A stretch of 64,000 bases of DNA from Aquicella lusitana (GTDB taxonomy: Bacteria; Pseudomonadota; Gammaproteobacteria; DSM-16500). The number at the start of each line of letters is the position of its first letter. Positions within the stretch are counted from its first letter, which is position 1. The notes beneath the pieces are model-generated. The model saw only the letters and a program-made list of their open reading frames with translations. It was not told the DNA's origin and searched no databases. The DNA is taken from positions 1-64,000 of the forward strand of contig NZ_LR699114.1 of assembly GCF_902459475.1 (NCBI RefSeq), read 5' to 3'. Below, one piece after another: positions 54,222 through 63,243 of the stretch. Made by a program: the position numbers and the translations under genes.

Positions 54222-55943
54222 ATGCGTTCAATACCATTCAAGCTCGTGGGCATTGTTTCTTTGATCGTACTGGCTGGTAAAGCATGGTCAGTAGGCGGAG
54301 AATCCATTCCAGCTTCAGCCAAGCCTGAAACCGTTAGCCGGGCTTTGACAGAAGAGCAGCCAGCTGCGCCTGCGCGTGGTGCTCCCCCTGTTCTTGAGCC
54401 TGCGGAAAAAGCGCCTTCCCCACTCGGCGCCGAAGCGGAAAAAATCAAATTTCAGTTGAATGGTGTGATACTCGACGGTAATCGCGTTTTTAGCGATCAA
54501 CAATTGAAGCTGCTCTATCAGGATAAAATTGGCAAAACAATCAGTGTCGCTGAACTATTTAATATCGTGCAAAGCATTACCAATTTCTACCGTAACAATG
54601 GATATATTATTTCCCGCGCTATTTTACCGCCGCAGCATGTGAAAAATGGTGTGGTTCGCATCCAGATCATTGAAGGCTTTATTGACAAAGTGGATGTAGC
54701 GGGAAATCCACGCGGTGCAAAATGTTTGGTTAAGGCATATGGTGAAAATATTCGGGCATGCCCGCCTTTAGCCATCAAGCGAATGGAAAAATATTTACTG
54801 CTTGCCAATGAAATTCCAGGCACAACTGTTAGGGCAGTATTATCGCCGTCTAAAACAACTACCGGCGCGGCAGACTTGTCGCTGGTAACAGAGAATAAGC
54901 CGATTGGCGGTTATGTATCGTATGACAATTACGGTACACGTTATATTGGTCCCCAGCAAATGACAGGTAATATCGCTTTGAATTCCATGATTGCTTCAGG
55001 CGATGCGACGCAGTTCACCTATACCAAAACGCCTAAAGGAAAAGAATTAACTTATACCGATTTGAATTATAATCTTCCGGTGGGCGATGAAGGCATACGC
55101 GGGTTATTTGGCTACACACGCGCCGGCACCCATCCACTGTTTGTGTTGCAGCCTTCTCAAATTGACGGTTTGACAAATAACTACTATACAACGTTCCAGT
55201 TCCCCATGATTCGTACACGCACAGAGAGCTTTACCTTCCGCACAGGATTTAATTATCTGGATAGCCGTGTCACGACTTTTGATGAACCATTATATGCAGA
55301 CCACCTGCGCAATCTTGATTTAGGATTCAGTTACAATTTTGCGGACAGATTTTATGGAGCAAACCTTATCAGCGCAGATCTGCGCCAAGGGTTGCCTATC
55401 CTGGGTTATACGTCTGATACCAATGTCGCAACAGCCGAAACATCCCGCCCTGGTGGTCGCGGTGCTTATACTAAAATCATGCTGCAATTAAGCCGGCTTC
55501 AGGCGGTCAAAGGGCCTTTTTCTGTTTATGGCATATTTAGCGGTCAATGGGCTTTTAATCCGCTGTTATCGTCAGAACAGTTTACGTTTGGCGGACCGAT
55601 TTTAGGACGCGGTTACGACGTGGCTGAGCTGATTGGTGACCGCGGCGTTGCCGGCAGCTTGGAAGCGCGCTATGACCTTGCGATTACGCGTCTTCTTACG
55701 AATTTGCAGATTTACATCTTTTATGATGCGGGCATGATCTGGAATATGCTGAATATCGAGGGCACGCCAAGGAAACAAAGCGCTACGTCCACCGGCATTG
55801 GGACGCGTTTCTTCATCACAAAATATATCAGCGGCAACCTGATGTGGACGCAAACGCTTACCAAGGAGGTGGCTGCAGAAGAGTTAATCGGCCAAGGCCG
55901 CAGACCACGCGTGTTCTTCAGCTTGGTGGCGTCGTTGAATTAA
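54222..55943 (+). CDS. TpsB outer-membrane transporter (ShlB/FhaC/HecB family)
   Basis: 573 residues. Signal peptide about 1-23. Residues about 75-230 are two POTRA domains (FQLNGVILDGNRVFSDQQL, YRNNGYIISRAILPPQHVK, VRIQIIEGFIDKV). The rest is a 16-strand beta-barrel with the family L6-loop segment GGPILGRGYDVAELIGDRG and C-terminal FFSLVASLN. It translocates the TpsA protein encoded on the opposite strand, from a 285-base shared upstream region. AAGGA supports the start. That shared region (53937-54221) is AT-rich; I see no certain promoter in it. Confidence 0.94.
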   Translation: MRSIPFKLVGIVSLIVLAGKAWSVGGESIPASAKPETVSRALTEEQPAAPARGAPPVLEPAEKAPSPLGAEAEKIKFQLNGVILDGNRVFSDQQLKLLYQDKIGKTISVAELFNIVQSITNFYRNNGYIISRAILPPQHVKNGVVRIQIIEGFIDKVDVAGNPRGAKCLVKAYGENIRACPPLAIKRMEKYLLLANEIPGTTVRAVLSPSKTTTGAADLSLVTENKPIGGYVSYDNYGTRYIGPQQMTGNIALNSMIASGDATQFTYTKTPKGKELTYTDLNYNLPVGDEGIRGLFGYTRAGTHPLFVLQPSQIDGLTNNYYTTFQFPMIRTRTESFTFRTGFNYLDSRVTTFDEPLYADHLRNLDLGFSYNFADRFYGANLISADLRQGLPILGYTSDTNVATAETSRPGGRGAYTKIMLQLSRLQAVKGPFSVYGIFSGQWAFNPLLSSEQFTFGGPILGRGYDVAELIGDRGVAGSLEARYDLAITRLLTNLQIYIFYDAGMIWNMLNIEGTPRKQSATSTGIGTRFFITKYISGNLMWTQTLTKEVAAEELIGQGRRPRVFFSLVASLN

Positions 55944-55946
55944 CCA

Positions 55947-55976
55947 GCTGTCATGCGTTACGCTCAGAATGACAGC
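55947..55976. repeat. Partial copy of the GGATGACA repeat family
   Basis: GCTGTCAT (55947-55954) pairs with ATGACAGC (55969-55976), enclosing ...ACGCTCAGA..., and is followed by CATTCTGTAGTCCAG, like the CGGTTTCTGTAGAATCAG found next to the palindrome of copy C. It lies between the convergent tpsB and KAP NTPase genes. Confidence 0.6.
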
Positions 55977-56011
55977 CATTCTGTAGTCCAGTTTACATAA
56001 CGTACCGCATT

Positions 56012-58186
56012 TCAAGGAGATGTTTGCGGAATGATTTTGGAGGTGCTGGCTTTTATTAAATCCAAGAAGATCATTAAACCAAGTTGCTCCCTTTCTTTTA
56101 ATTTTTCAAAATAAGGATCTTCAAACAGCGTTTTGGCATGTGGTTCTAGTTTTTTGGTGGGAATGAAGGCTTCAATATCTTTCAGGTATTCTTCCCATTC
56201 TGGTTTTTTTTCATATTGATGCATGGCTTCTGTGATTGGTTTATCCAGTGTTGCGCTCAGAAATGTAATTAATCCGCGATCAGAGTCCGTCATTTGCTCT
56301 ACAAAATGGCGACAGTTTTCTTCGTTGCCCCAATCCAGCCAGGCAAAAAGAATGGGCAGCAGGCGCGGATGTTCGCTGAGGCGTCCCGTTTTGGCCCAGG
56401 ACTCAATTCGACTGGCCGCTAATTTTCGCAGTAAATTCAATTGTTCTGGTGTGACATCCCTGAATTCAATGGGTAGAAAAGTATCTTCTTCTTCGGTATG
56501 CTCACGCGCCTGCTCAGTTAATTCATGCACGATGATATAAAGACTTTTGCTTGCACGGGCAATCGCGTTTTGCAGCATGGCAAACCGATCTTCCGATGTA
56601 TTGATGCGTTGCAATAAACGGTGAATGATGCGATGAATACGCATGGGGGTGCTAAGGCTGAGCGGGCCGCTGATGCCTTGTGGAAAAAGATCGCCGTTAT
56701 CAATCAGCGAATTAACAATACAGTGAATGTGTTCGTGTGGTATGTGACTGATAACCTGGCTATCTAGCTGGTCAAGAAATTTTATAATTCGATCGTCCTG
56801 ATTTAACCGCGTTAATACCTGATCAAATTCTTCGTCATCGGCGGCAAGCGCCAGTATGGTTTTAAATTCAGACTCGGGGATTTGCCCCGTTTGCAAAGAC
56901 AGACGAAAATAAGCATCAAATAAATCTGGGCTGCAAATGCGCTTGAGCTTTCTTGCGACCGTAGTGGAGTGGAAAAAAGGCAGATCGGGCTGATAAATTT
57001 GGCGTAACCGCGGGAAAAGTAGCAAGAGTAACTCAAGAAGAATTTCACGTGGTACACGTTTATTGCGCGCAAGAATTTCATCGCAACGCAGGCGATCTTT
57101 GGCGCGCTTTTCCTCATCCAGGACGTAGACGTTGTCCATGAGGTCGGTGAATAAATCTTTATTGTCTCGTATCCCAAAATAAACATCCGGCATAAAAACT
57201 TCGATCGCTGTAAGCGCAAAAAAATCTACCGGATTGACCACATCACGCAGGCGGGAATAGCTGAAATTGAGCGTGTTAACATAGCGGGTGATGTCGCGAC
57301 AATTCTGGAAGAAAAATTTTAATGAACTATAAAACACATCTGCCCAATATTCCGTGTTCCATGCATCTTCAGGTATGGTAAGAATAATTTCTTCCAGGCG
57401 ATCAGCTAAAATATTTTCAAGATCCTGTTGTAGAATGGGCGGTACTTCAAAGGGTAATTGAACTATTTTCTCAACATATTTTTCGCCGTCGTGACTATCA
57501 TCTATTTTGTTGATAGCGTGAATGACTTGTTCCTTGTCAAACGCCAACAGATAGATCGTATTTTCATAATCACCCATGGATTTCACAATCTGAAAAATTT
57601 GTTTTATTTCGTAGTCATACAGGCGTGAAATATTATCAATAATGATAATGATTTTATGACGCTGCCGGCGAAGCAATTCGTTAAGTTCTGCTTTCACCTG
57701 TGTAAGATCACGGCCGGATTCCCAAGCATAAACGTCTTCCTGTTCTTTAAAAGTCAGTTTTCTCCACAACGATTGTTTTGGCCGCAAGGATTTCGGGATA
57801 GGTTTTTGTGTAAAGAACGAGGCGTATAACTCTAGCAAATGGATGATGCGTTCTGAATGAGTGAGATAGGGCACGCTACGCAAGGCTGAAGAAAGCCGGC
57901 GATAAAAATTATAGATCAGTTGATGCTGTCCGGAATAACTCCAGGGACTAAAGTTAAGGATGATGGGCTTCTCTTCATCTTCCATGTTACTTGCAGCAAA
58001 ATTGAGTTCCTCTACAACAAGGTTAATTACGGAAGTTTTGCCTGCGCCCCAGCCGCCGTATAATCCGACTACCAGGCTCTCTGAGTCGTGATGATCCAGC
58101 ATGCAGCGCGCTAAGTATTTGGCAAATACGGCACGATTCAGGCGGTCCTGCTCGCTTGAGAAGATAGGACGGTCGGCATCAAACAC
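56012..58186 (-). CDS. KAP-family P-loop NTPase
   Basis: 724 residues starting from GTG 58186 (AAAGGAG upstream). Walker A is GGWGAGKTS (residues 44-52) and the Walker B strand is IIIIIDNISRL, followed by MGDYENTIYLLAFDKEQV, the order typical of KAP NTPases. Most KAP proteins have membrane helices inserted after the P-loop region; I see none here (the insert at about 95-170 is hydrophilic). The C-terminal 400 residues are helical and unassigned. KAP proteins include anti-phage (PifA-like) and eukaryotic Kidins220 members. No partner gene is evident, so the role is open. Confidence 0.85.
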   Translation of the reverse strand: MFDADRPIFSSEQDRLNRAVFAKYLARCMLDHHDSESLVVGLYGGWGAGKTSVINLVVEELNFAASNMEDEEKPIILNFSPWSYSGQHQLIYNFYRRLSSALRSVPYLTHSERIIHLLELYASFFTQKPIPKSLRPKQSLWRKLTFKEQEDVYAWESGRDLTQVKAELNELLRRQRHKIIIIIDNISRLYDYEIKQIFQIVKSMGDYENTIYLLAFDKEQVIHAINKIDDSHDGEKYVEKIVQLPFEVPPILQQDLENILADRLEEIILTIPEDAWNTEYWADVFYSSLKFFFQNCRDITRYVNTLNFSYSRLRDVVNPVDFFALTAIEVFMPDVYFGIRDNKDLFTDLMDNVYVLDEEKRAKDRLRCDEILARNKRVPREILLELLLLLFPRLRQIYQPDLPFFHSTTVARKLKRICSPDLFDAYFRLSLQTGQIPESEFKTILALAADDEEFDQVLTRLNQDDRIIKFLDQLDSQVISHIPHEHIHCIVNSLIDNGDLFPQGISGPLSLSTPMRIHRIIHRLLQRINTSEDRFAMLQNAIARASKSLYIIVHELTEQAREHTEEEDTFLPIEFRDVTPEQLNLLRKLAASRIESWAKTGRLSEHPRLLPILFAWLDWGNEENCRHFVEQMTDSDRGLITFLSATLDKPITEAMHQYEKKPEWEEYLKDIEAFIPTKKLEPHAKTLFEDPYFEKLKEREQLGLMIFLDLIKASTSKIIPQTSP

Positions 58187-58306
58187 GGCGGATGCACTCC
58201 TTTCTTATTTGACTATTGGACTCCTATCAACGATTATAGCAATTTTTCATAATCGGCTTATTTTAGACTCATTTTCAATGGCTTAGTTTCAAGGGTTAAT
58301 TTGCCA

Positions 58307-59332
58307 ATGCCGCAAGCGTCCCGTGACTTGAAAAAAAAACGTTCATGGCAGGAAGCGCTCTCAGATCTCGTCACCGATCCTAAGGAATTATTAACGTTGC
58401 TCGAACTGCATCCAGACTGGCTGGATGCAGCCTATGCGGCCGCCCGTTTGTTTCCGCTCAAGACAACACGTAGCTTTGTTGCCCGTATGCAAAAAGGAAA
58501 TCCGCATGATCCGTTGTTAAGACAGATACTGCCCCTTGGAATTGAATTGCAGGAAAGCGAAGGTTTTGAACGAGACCCATTAAAAGAAGCGAATGTGAAC
58601 CCTGTACCCGGCTTGTTGCATAAATATGCCGGCCGCGTGCTGGTGACTTTGACCAGTGCCTGTGCGGTGCATTGCCGGTATTGTTTCCGACGGCATTTTC
58701 CTTATGCGGAAAATAATCCGGGCCGAGCGGGGTGGGAAAAAATGATAACGTATATCACAGCGGACAAAACGATTAGCGAAGTGATTTTAAGCGGCGGTGA
58801 TCCGCTGGCAGCGAATGACAGACTTCTGAAACAGTTTACTGACCAGCTCGTGGGTATACCGCATATCAAACGGCTTCGCATCCATACCCGTCTTCCCGTG
58901 GTTTTACCCGAGCGCATTACTCAAGCGTTGATCGAATGGATGGTGCAGGTTCCGTTCGACACAGTCATGGTGATCCATGCCAATCACCCTCAGGAAATCA
59001 GCTCGGAAGTTAAAGCAGCGCTGCTCAGCCTGCGTCAGGCGGGCATTTGTGTGCTTAATCAGACCGTGCTGCTCCGTGCTATCAATGACCGGGCAGAAAC
59101 ATTGATTGCGCTTAGTGAAATCCTGTTCGAAGCGGGCGTATTGCCTTATTACCTTCATGTGCTGGATAAAGTGCAAGGGGCGGCGCATTTTGATCTTGAG
59201 CGTGATAAAGCCTTTCAACTGCATGCTGCCTTAGGAAAGGCCCTGCCTGGCTATCTGGTGCCTCGTCTGGTCTGTGAAGAACCGGGGAAGGCATCTAAAA
59301 CTGTATTATCAACCGCCTTGTTCACAGGTTAA
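58307..59332 (+). CDS. epmB: EF-P beta-lysylation radical SAM protein EpmB
   Basis: 341 residues from ATG 58307; a TTG two codons earlier is better spaced to AAGGG, so it may be the real start. Radical SAM lysine 2,3-aminomutase family; the cluster cysteines are C119, C123 and C126 in CAVHCRYCFRRHFPYAENN. Other blocks: VILSGGDPLAAND, HIKRLRIHTRLPVV and YYLHVLDKVQGAAHF. It makes beta-lysine for modifying elongation factor P. efp and epmA are not in the window. Confidence 0.95.
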   Translation: MPQASRDLKKKRSWQEALSDLVTDPKELLTLLELHPDWLDAAYAAARLFPLKTTRSFVARMQKGNPHDPLLRQILPLGIELQESEGFERDPLKEANVNPVPGLLHKYAGRVLVTLTSACAVHCRYCFRRHFPYAENNPGRAGWEKMITYITADKTISEVILSGGDPLAANDRLLKQFTDQLVGIPHIKRLRIHTRLPVVLPERITQALIEWMVQVPFDTVMVIHANHPQEISSEVKAALLSLRQAGICVLNQTVLLRAINDRAETLIALSEILFEAGVLPYYLHVLDKVQGAAHFDLERDKAFQLHAALGKALPGYLVPRLVCEEPGKASKTVLSTALFTG

Positions 59333-59403
59333 TTTTTTTACATATCCCGCCAAAGCCCGGCCTGTCGCTGTTTCCCCAGGTTTTACGGTAGTTACCCAAG
59401 GAG

Positions 59404-59427
59404 TTATCCACAGATTCTGTGGATAGA
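59404..59427. promoter_or_regulatory. Inverted pair of DnaA-box-like sites beside an AT-rich stretch
   Basis: TTATCCACA (59404-59412) and, inverted, TGTGGATAG (59419-59427, one mismatch to the consensus) lie six bases apart. Next to them, 59443-59500 is strongly AT-rich and contains a TTTGAATTAA / TTAAGTCAAA dyad. This is in the 600-base space between epmB and the VOC gene. It could be a DnaA-titration or regulatory site; two boxes are too few to call an origin. Confidence 0.45.
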
Positions 59428-59570
59428 TGGGAGTGTTGCGAAATAACGATTTTAACTTATTTGAATTAAGTATTATTTAAGTCAAATTTGTTTATAATGG
59501 CCATCTCATTAGCAATGACATCGAGGTTTTTATTGAAAAGAGGTGTGATTTTCTGTGGGCAAACTATCCT

Positions 59571-59859
59571 CTATAAACGTTCTGCCGCTTTTTTAACAAC
59601 TTCTCCATTCAAATTTCGCATTAATCGGCTCAAATTAAACCCTAACAGGGCGCAATAATCCAAGCTTCCCGTCGAGCGGTCGGATTTCATGCGTGACCGT
59701 CCTCATCTGCCAACGGCGTTTTAGGTGACCTATGATACCTTCTATACCCAAACGACGATTGATGAGTTGTTCTAAGCACTCAGGTGCTAAGGGGTTATCA
59801 GGTGGATCGTTATATTTGCGATTGATTTTCTGCAGAGCGACTTCTTTGACTCTTAGGTC
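59571..59859 (-). pseudogene. Transposase C-terminal remnant with frameshift
   Basis: On the minus strand one frame reads LRVKEVALQKINRKYNDPPD...PECLEQLINRRLGIEGIIGHLKRRWQMRT, and a shifted frame continues RMKSDRSTGSLDYCALLGFN then LSRLMRNLNGEVVKKAAERL and a stop. The R-x-GIEGIIGHLK and ALLGFNLxxLMR pieces are the ending of DDE-type insertion-sequence transposases. The frameshift lies near 59700, and everything upstream of about 59859 is missing. No inverted ends found. Confidence 0.7.
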
Positions 59860-60008
59860 ATGCGAATATCATGTATACGGTCAAATATACTGAACTTGCG
59901 CCGAATCGATTCAAAGATTTTTGGAGGGATTGAGTTGAGTAATGAATGGACTCTATTTTAATTAAAGATAATAATGCGCAAATTTACATTTGTTGTTGGA
60001 GATTTTGT

Positions 60009-60470
60009 ATGACTACAATTTCATTTTCTCGTCTGAATTGGTTTGACAATGTAGATGAAAGACCGCATCCATGGCCAGGATTAAATTGGCTAACAGCTAT
60101 GTTGGTCGTAGTTGATGTTAAGCAAGCAATGAATTTTTATGAAGAAGTTTTTGGTATTGTGCCAATTTTTGAGTTGCCCGATGAAACTGGCCGGATACTT
60201 TTTGCTCGTATGCGTTATAGAGGAGCCAACTTCACTTTGAATCAGGAAGGGGCATTTAATTTTGATGGGAAAGCCCCTATTACTACAAGCACTATTCCAC
60301 CATTTATTATTTATTTATATGTAGATGATGTGGATAAAATTTATACTGAAGCATTATTAAAAGGCTGTAAGTCATTGGAAGAACCTCATGTTGAACCCTG
60401 GGGGGATAAAAAGGCTCGTCTAACAGATCCTTTTGGCTATGTGTGGGATATTGCTTTAAAAGTCAATTAA
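60009..60470 (+). CDS. VOC (glyoxalase/bleomycin-resistance) superfamily protein
   Basis: 153 residues from ATG 60009 (GGAG eight bases upstream; the frame is open 21 codons earlier). Paired beta-alpha-beta-beta-beta modules: MLVVVDVKQAMNFYEEVFGI at the start, then ANFTLNQEG, IYLYVDDVDKIYTEALLKG and DKKARLTDPFGYVWDIA at the end. The PhnB-like DPFGYVW ending and the length suggest a small dioxygenase- or resistance-like enzyme. The substrate cannot be inferred, and no neighbour helps. Confidence 0.87.
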   Translation: MTTISFSRLNWFDNVDERPHPWPGLNWLTAMLVVVDVKQAMNFYEEVFGIVPIFELPDETGRILFARMRYRGANFTLNQEGAFNFDGKAPITTSTIPPFIIYLYVDDVDKIYTEALLKGCKSLEEPHVEPWGDKKARLTDPFGYVWDIALKVN

Positions 60471-60596
60471 GTGAATTGAAAGATTTATTTCGCGACACCA
60501 ACTAACTCTCTGGATCCAATGGTGGAACGAAACAGTAGACGATTGGAGCAAAAAACAAGCTCATACAGTGGTTTTGTCGAGCTGCTTTGATATCAC

Positions 60597-60624
60597 TCCT
60601 GCAGCTTATGCCGCAGGATTTTTA
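60597..60624 (+). terminator. Rho-independent terminator downstream of the VOC gene
   Basis: TCCTGCAGC (60597-60605) pairs with GCCGCAGGA (60610-60618, one mismatch) and is followed by TTTTTATT. It lies 127 bases after the VOC stop. I see no gene between the VOC stop and this hairpin. Confidence 0.65.
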
Positions 60625-60712
60625 TTATGCCCGATTAGACAATCACGCATCGCCTCTGGCGGTTGCGAGGGCTCCCCTGGATTATTATTACGCCGGTTAG
60701 AGACCATGCATC

Positions 60713-61870
60713 TCATTGGTTTAGCATAGTCATCAAGACGCTGTGTTGACGCATCGATGCGTGGCTGCATAATAGCTCCCTTAATCTTCCGCTTTTGTTC
60801 TCCATAAGTTGTTCGATCCACGCCGCCACCTCCACACGTACCACCGACAACGCGCGCGCCACCCGCCCATTTTTATAGTACCAATCAAAGGTACCTGGCT
60901 CCGAAGATAGAACGCAAGAATATCCGCTGTAAGGATCCACGAACATCGTATGGCCGAGCTTGTCATTAATAGGGGCCAATGCCTGTGGAATGCCCTTAGG
61001 ATGGCAGCAGAACAAACCATCTCGGCGATCAGGGCCTTTGTTCATATCTAGCTGGTTTAACCCATGCTTACAGCACTGACCATCCACCGCCGTTAATGCC
61101 GCTTCCGCTGCGCCTATCACTGCGCATGAAAAGAATGATAACTGATCAACACTCCATGGGGTGAATTGATCATCGTATACTTTGTATATCTCTTTCATAA
61201 TGGCTAATGGAAAATGCAATCCTGTTTTGATGATTTCCCCTTTCTTGGGCGCAAAAATTTGGCATAGTCCAGCAACTGCTTTTGTTGTCTCATCCAGCGT
61301 TGATTGACCATTGGTGCAGGGATCGGCTGTTATCTTCTCAACAATCGTCTTTAACTGGGCAAGAACCTGTGCGATCTGTGCTTTATTTCTATCGTCATAT
61401 AGCGCTTCTTCGCCCATCTTCGGATCGAATGGCCATGAGCAATTGGGAAACTGTGCTTGAAATTGGGCTTGCGCTTGGACTTCCCCGTCTTTGATCTTCG
61501 GTATGATGGCTTCGTGCACTTGCTTTAATGCCCAACTATCACCGGCACCCAGGAAAAGTTGATAGGGAGAAGCCTTTATCTTTCGGCCAAAGTGATCTGT
61601 TACTATTCCTTCTTTAAACAATAACCCAGGATGTCTTTTCAAAATAGCAATCGCCGCCAATCTCGTCTCGTCTTTTTGTTTATAAGACTCAGGCATTGCA
61701 AACACAACAGTATGCAGTAGCCGTAAGAATGCTGTCTCTTTTTCAGCTTGGCGCGATATTTGTGCAAAAAAACAGAGTTCTTTTGGTAAATAATGGGGAT
61801 ATATTTCTGTAACTCTTACTTCTTCCGGTAGATCAAATAATGGAAATGTGACCGTTCTGTTCGCAGTCAT
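60713..61870 (-). CDS. Unknown protein with possible N-terminal F-box (candidate effector)
   Basis: 385 residues from ATG 61870; a TTG three codons earlier is less likely. No signal peptide or membrane segment. Residues about 12-45 (FDLPEEVRVTEIYPHYLP then KELCFFAQISRQ) fit the F-box pattern LPxEhhxxIhxxLxxxpLxxhxxVSR, a eukaryotic motif that binds Skp1 of ubiquitin ligases. The rest is unrecognised: a conserved-looking stretch ASPYQLFLGAGDSWALKQVH, a Q/A-rich piece VQAQAQFQAQF, and a C-terminal part with FDWYYKNGRVARALSVV. In this genome context a type IV secreted protein is plausible, but it is not shown by the sequence. Confidence 0.72.
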   Translation of the reverse strand: MTANRTVTFPLFDLPEEVRVTEIYPHYLPKELCFFAQISRQAEKETAFLRLLHTVVFAMPESYKQKDETRLAAIAILKRHPGLLFKEGIVTDHFGRKIKASPYQLFLGAGDSWALKQVHEAIIPKIKDGEVQAQAQFQAQFPNCSWPFDPKMGEEALYDDRNKAQIAQVLAQLKTIVEKITADPCTNGQSTLDETTKAVAGLCQIFAPKKGEIIKTGLHFPLAIMKEIYKVYDDQFTPWSVDQLSFFSCAVIGAAEAALTAVDGQCCKHGLNQLDMNKGPDRRDGLFCCHPKGIPQALAPINDKLGHTMFVDPYSGYSCVLSSEPGTFDWYYKNGRVARALSVVRVEVAAWIEQLMENKSGRLRELLCSHASMRQHSVLMTMLNQ

Positions 61871-62059
61871 TATCAACAAGCTCCCCGTTTTTATTCAGTT
61901 AAATTATTGCGTGATTATACCAAAAAATTCTGTGATCCAATTAAGAAAAGTTTAGGTACTGAATCGGAACTGAAATGTTGTGGAAAGTTTTCATCGGATT
62001 AAGAAATAAGCCACAGGTAGTGCACCATTCCCTGGTGCAATATTCCAGTCTGAAAGGGA

Positions 62060-62539
62060 TTAATAAGGTTTAATGATAATGCGTGTGCCATGTGTTACAA
62101 AATGATAGCGGAGCCATCTTGCTGCACTGACAGTGACGCGAACACAGCCGTGACTGCGGTTTCCACGTACTACATGGGGTGAGCCATGCAGTCCCTGGTG
62201 CCCATTAAAAAACATGCAATAAGGCATTGGTGCGCCGCCGCGCGGTAAAGGATATTTGCTGGATTTACATGACGGACTACCTAATGAATAAATCCGGAAA
62301 CTGCCGGATTTAGTTCGGCAAGATCGCTTGATATCAGGACACCACTTTGCACCTGCTGTCGCAATACCTGAGCGCAGCAGCTTCCCATTGGCATTATAAG
62401 CGCCCCACATATGCGTTCGTGGGTTAACAATAATGACTTTTTCTCCAGGAGGTTTAATACGTTGCGGCATGGCGTACAAAAGCGGTGTAAAAAAAAGTAA
62501 AAGCAGCGTCATAACGGCGAGACCATTTTTGATTGGCAT
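62060..62539 (-). CDS. L,D-transpeptidase (YkuD family), exported
   Basis: 159 residues from ATG 62539, chosen because AGGAG lies seven bases upstream; the ATG at 62575 has no site. Signal peptide about 1-23 (LAVMTLLLLFFTPLLYA). Catalytic motif: LHGSPHVVRGNRSHGCVRV with H118 and the nucleophile C132. These enzymes make 3-3 peptidoglycan cross-links or attach proteins to the wall in the periplasm. Extra cysteines (C67, C74, C91, C108) may form disulfides. Confidence 0.9.
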   Translation of the reverse strand: MPIKNGLAVMTLLLLFFTPLLYAMPQRIKPPGEKVIIVNPRTHMWGAYNANGKLLRSGIATAGAKWCPDIKRSCRTKSGSFRIYSLGSPSCKSSKYPLPRGGAPMPYCMFFNGHQGLHGSPHVVRGNRSHGCVRVTVSAARWLRYHFVTHGTRIIIKPY

Positions 62540-62711
62540 AATACCACTCCTTTTTTTATTGTTTGTTTTATTCATTTTAGCTCAAAAAAGGCGCGCCAAT
62601 ATTATGCTGTAGCTGGCTGAAATAAAGATAAAATTTCGCTGATTTTATCGGAAGATTTATTCGTTATTTAGTTTGGAGTAAGATTTAATTTCTTTATCAT
62701 GGAGAGTATGT

Positions 62712-63125
62712 ATGAAGGTATTCGCTGCTTTTGTGATTTTTATATTAACACTGCATCCCATATTCGCGTTTGCACATCAAAATCTGTTTCTGACCGTTAA
62801 CTTTAAGTATCAACAACGCACATCAAATGGCTCATTCGAGCAACATGCTATCAGACACACATTAAAGACAACGACACATAATCATCAATGGACAGCTATT
62901 CATGCCAAACCCTACAACCAATTAAACCAGCTCCTCCTGTTAACCAAAATAGAAAAAGCCGGCTCGCAAGATGTAACGATGCGCTTTCTAGTGTTGGATA
63001 CAGGCATGAAACCTAATATTATTTCAGCACCTAAATTGGCCATGCGTTATGGACAAAAAGCGGAGCTGACCGTGGATGATTCGGATAAAAAAATAGAGTT
63101 GGGTGTGATAGCCGTCACCAAATAA
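62712..63125 (+). CDS. Small exported protein, unknown function
   Basis: 137 residues with a signal peptide about 1-21 (AAFVIFILTLHPIFAFA). The mature part is beta-rich, with no cysteine, and is not assigned to a family. GGAGAG lies just before the ATG. Probably periplasmic. Confidence 0.65.
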   Translation: MKVFAAFVIFILTLHPIFAFAHQNLFLTVNFKYQQRTSNGSFEQHAIRHTLKTTTHNHQWTAIHAKPYNQLNQLLLLTKIEKAGSQDVTMRFLVLDTGMKPNIISAPKLAMRYGQKAELTVDDSDKKIELGVIAVTK

Positions 63126-63243
63126 GCTCAAATTTTATATCCTATATTTTATCCCAAGATAGAATAGAACACCTCTAGGTAAATCCCGCATGTTTTTTGT
63201 GACGATAAGGGGTTTATAATAAAAATAAAGAGGGGCATGAGCC

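Noticed and set aside
59336-59945. A replication origin in the epmB-VOC gap
   Set aside because: Only two DnaA-box-like sites are visible, neighbouring genes are not typical of an origin (no dnaA, dnaN, rpmH or gidA), and a transposase remnant fills much of the gap.
60606-60821. 71-codon minus-strand frame after the F-box-like gene
   Set aside because: It overlaps the 3' end of that gene and the terminator of the VOC gene, and has no recognisable motif.
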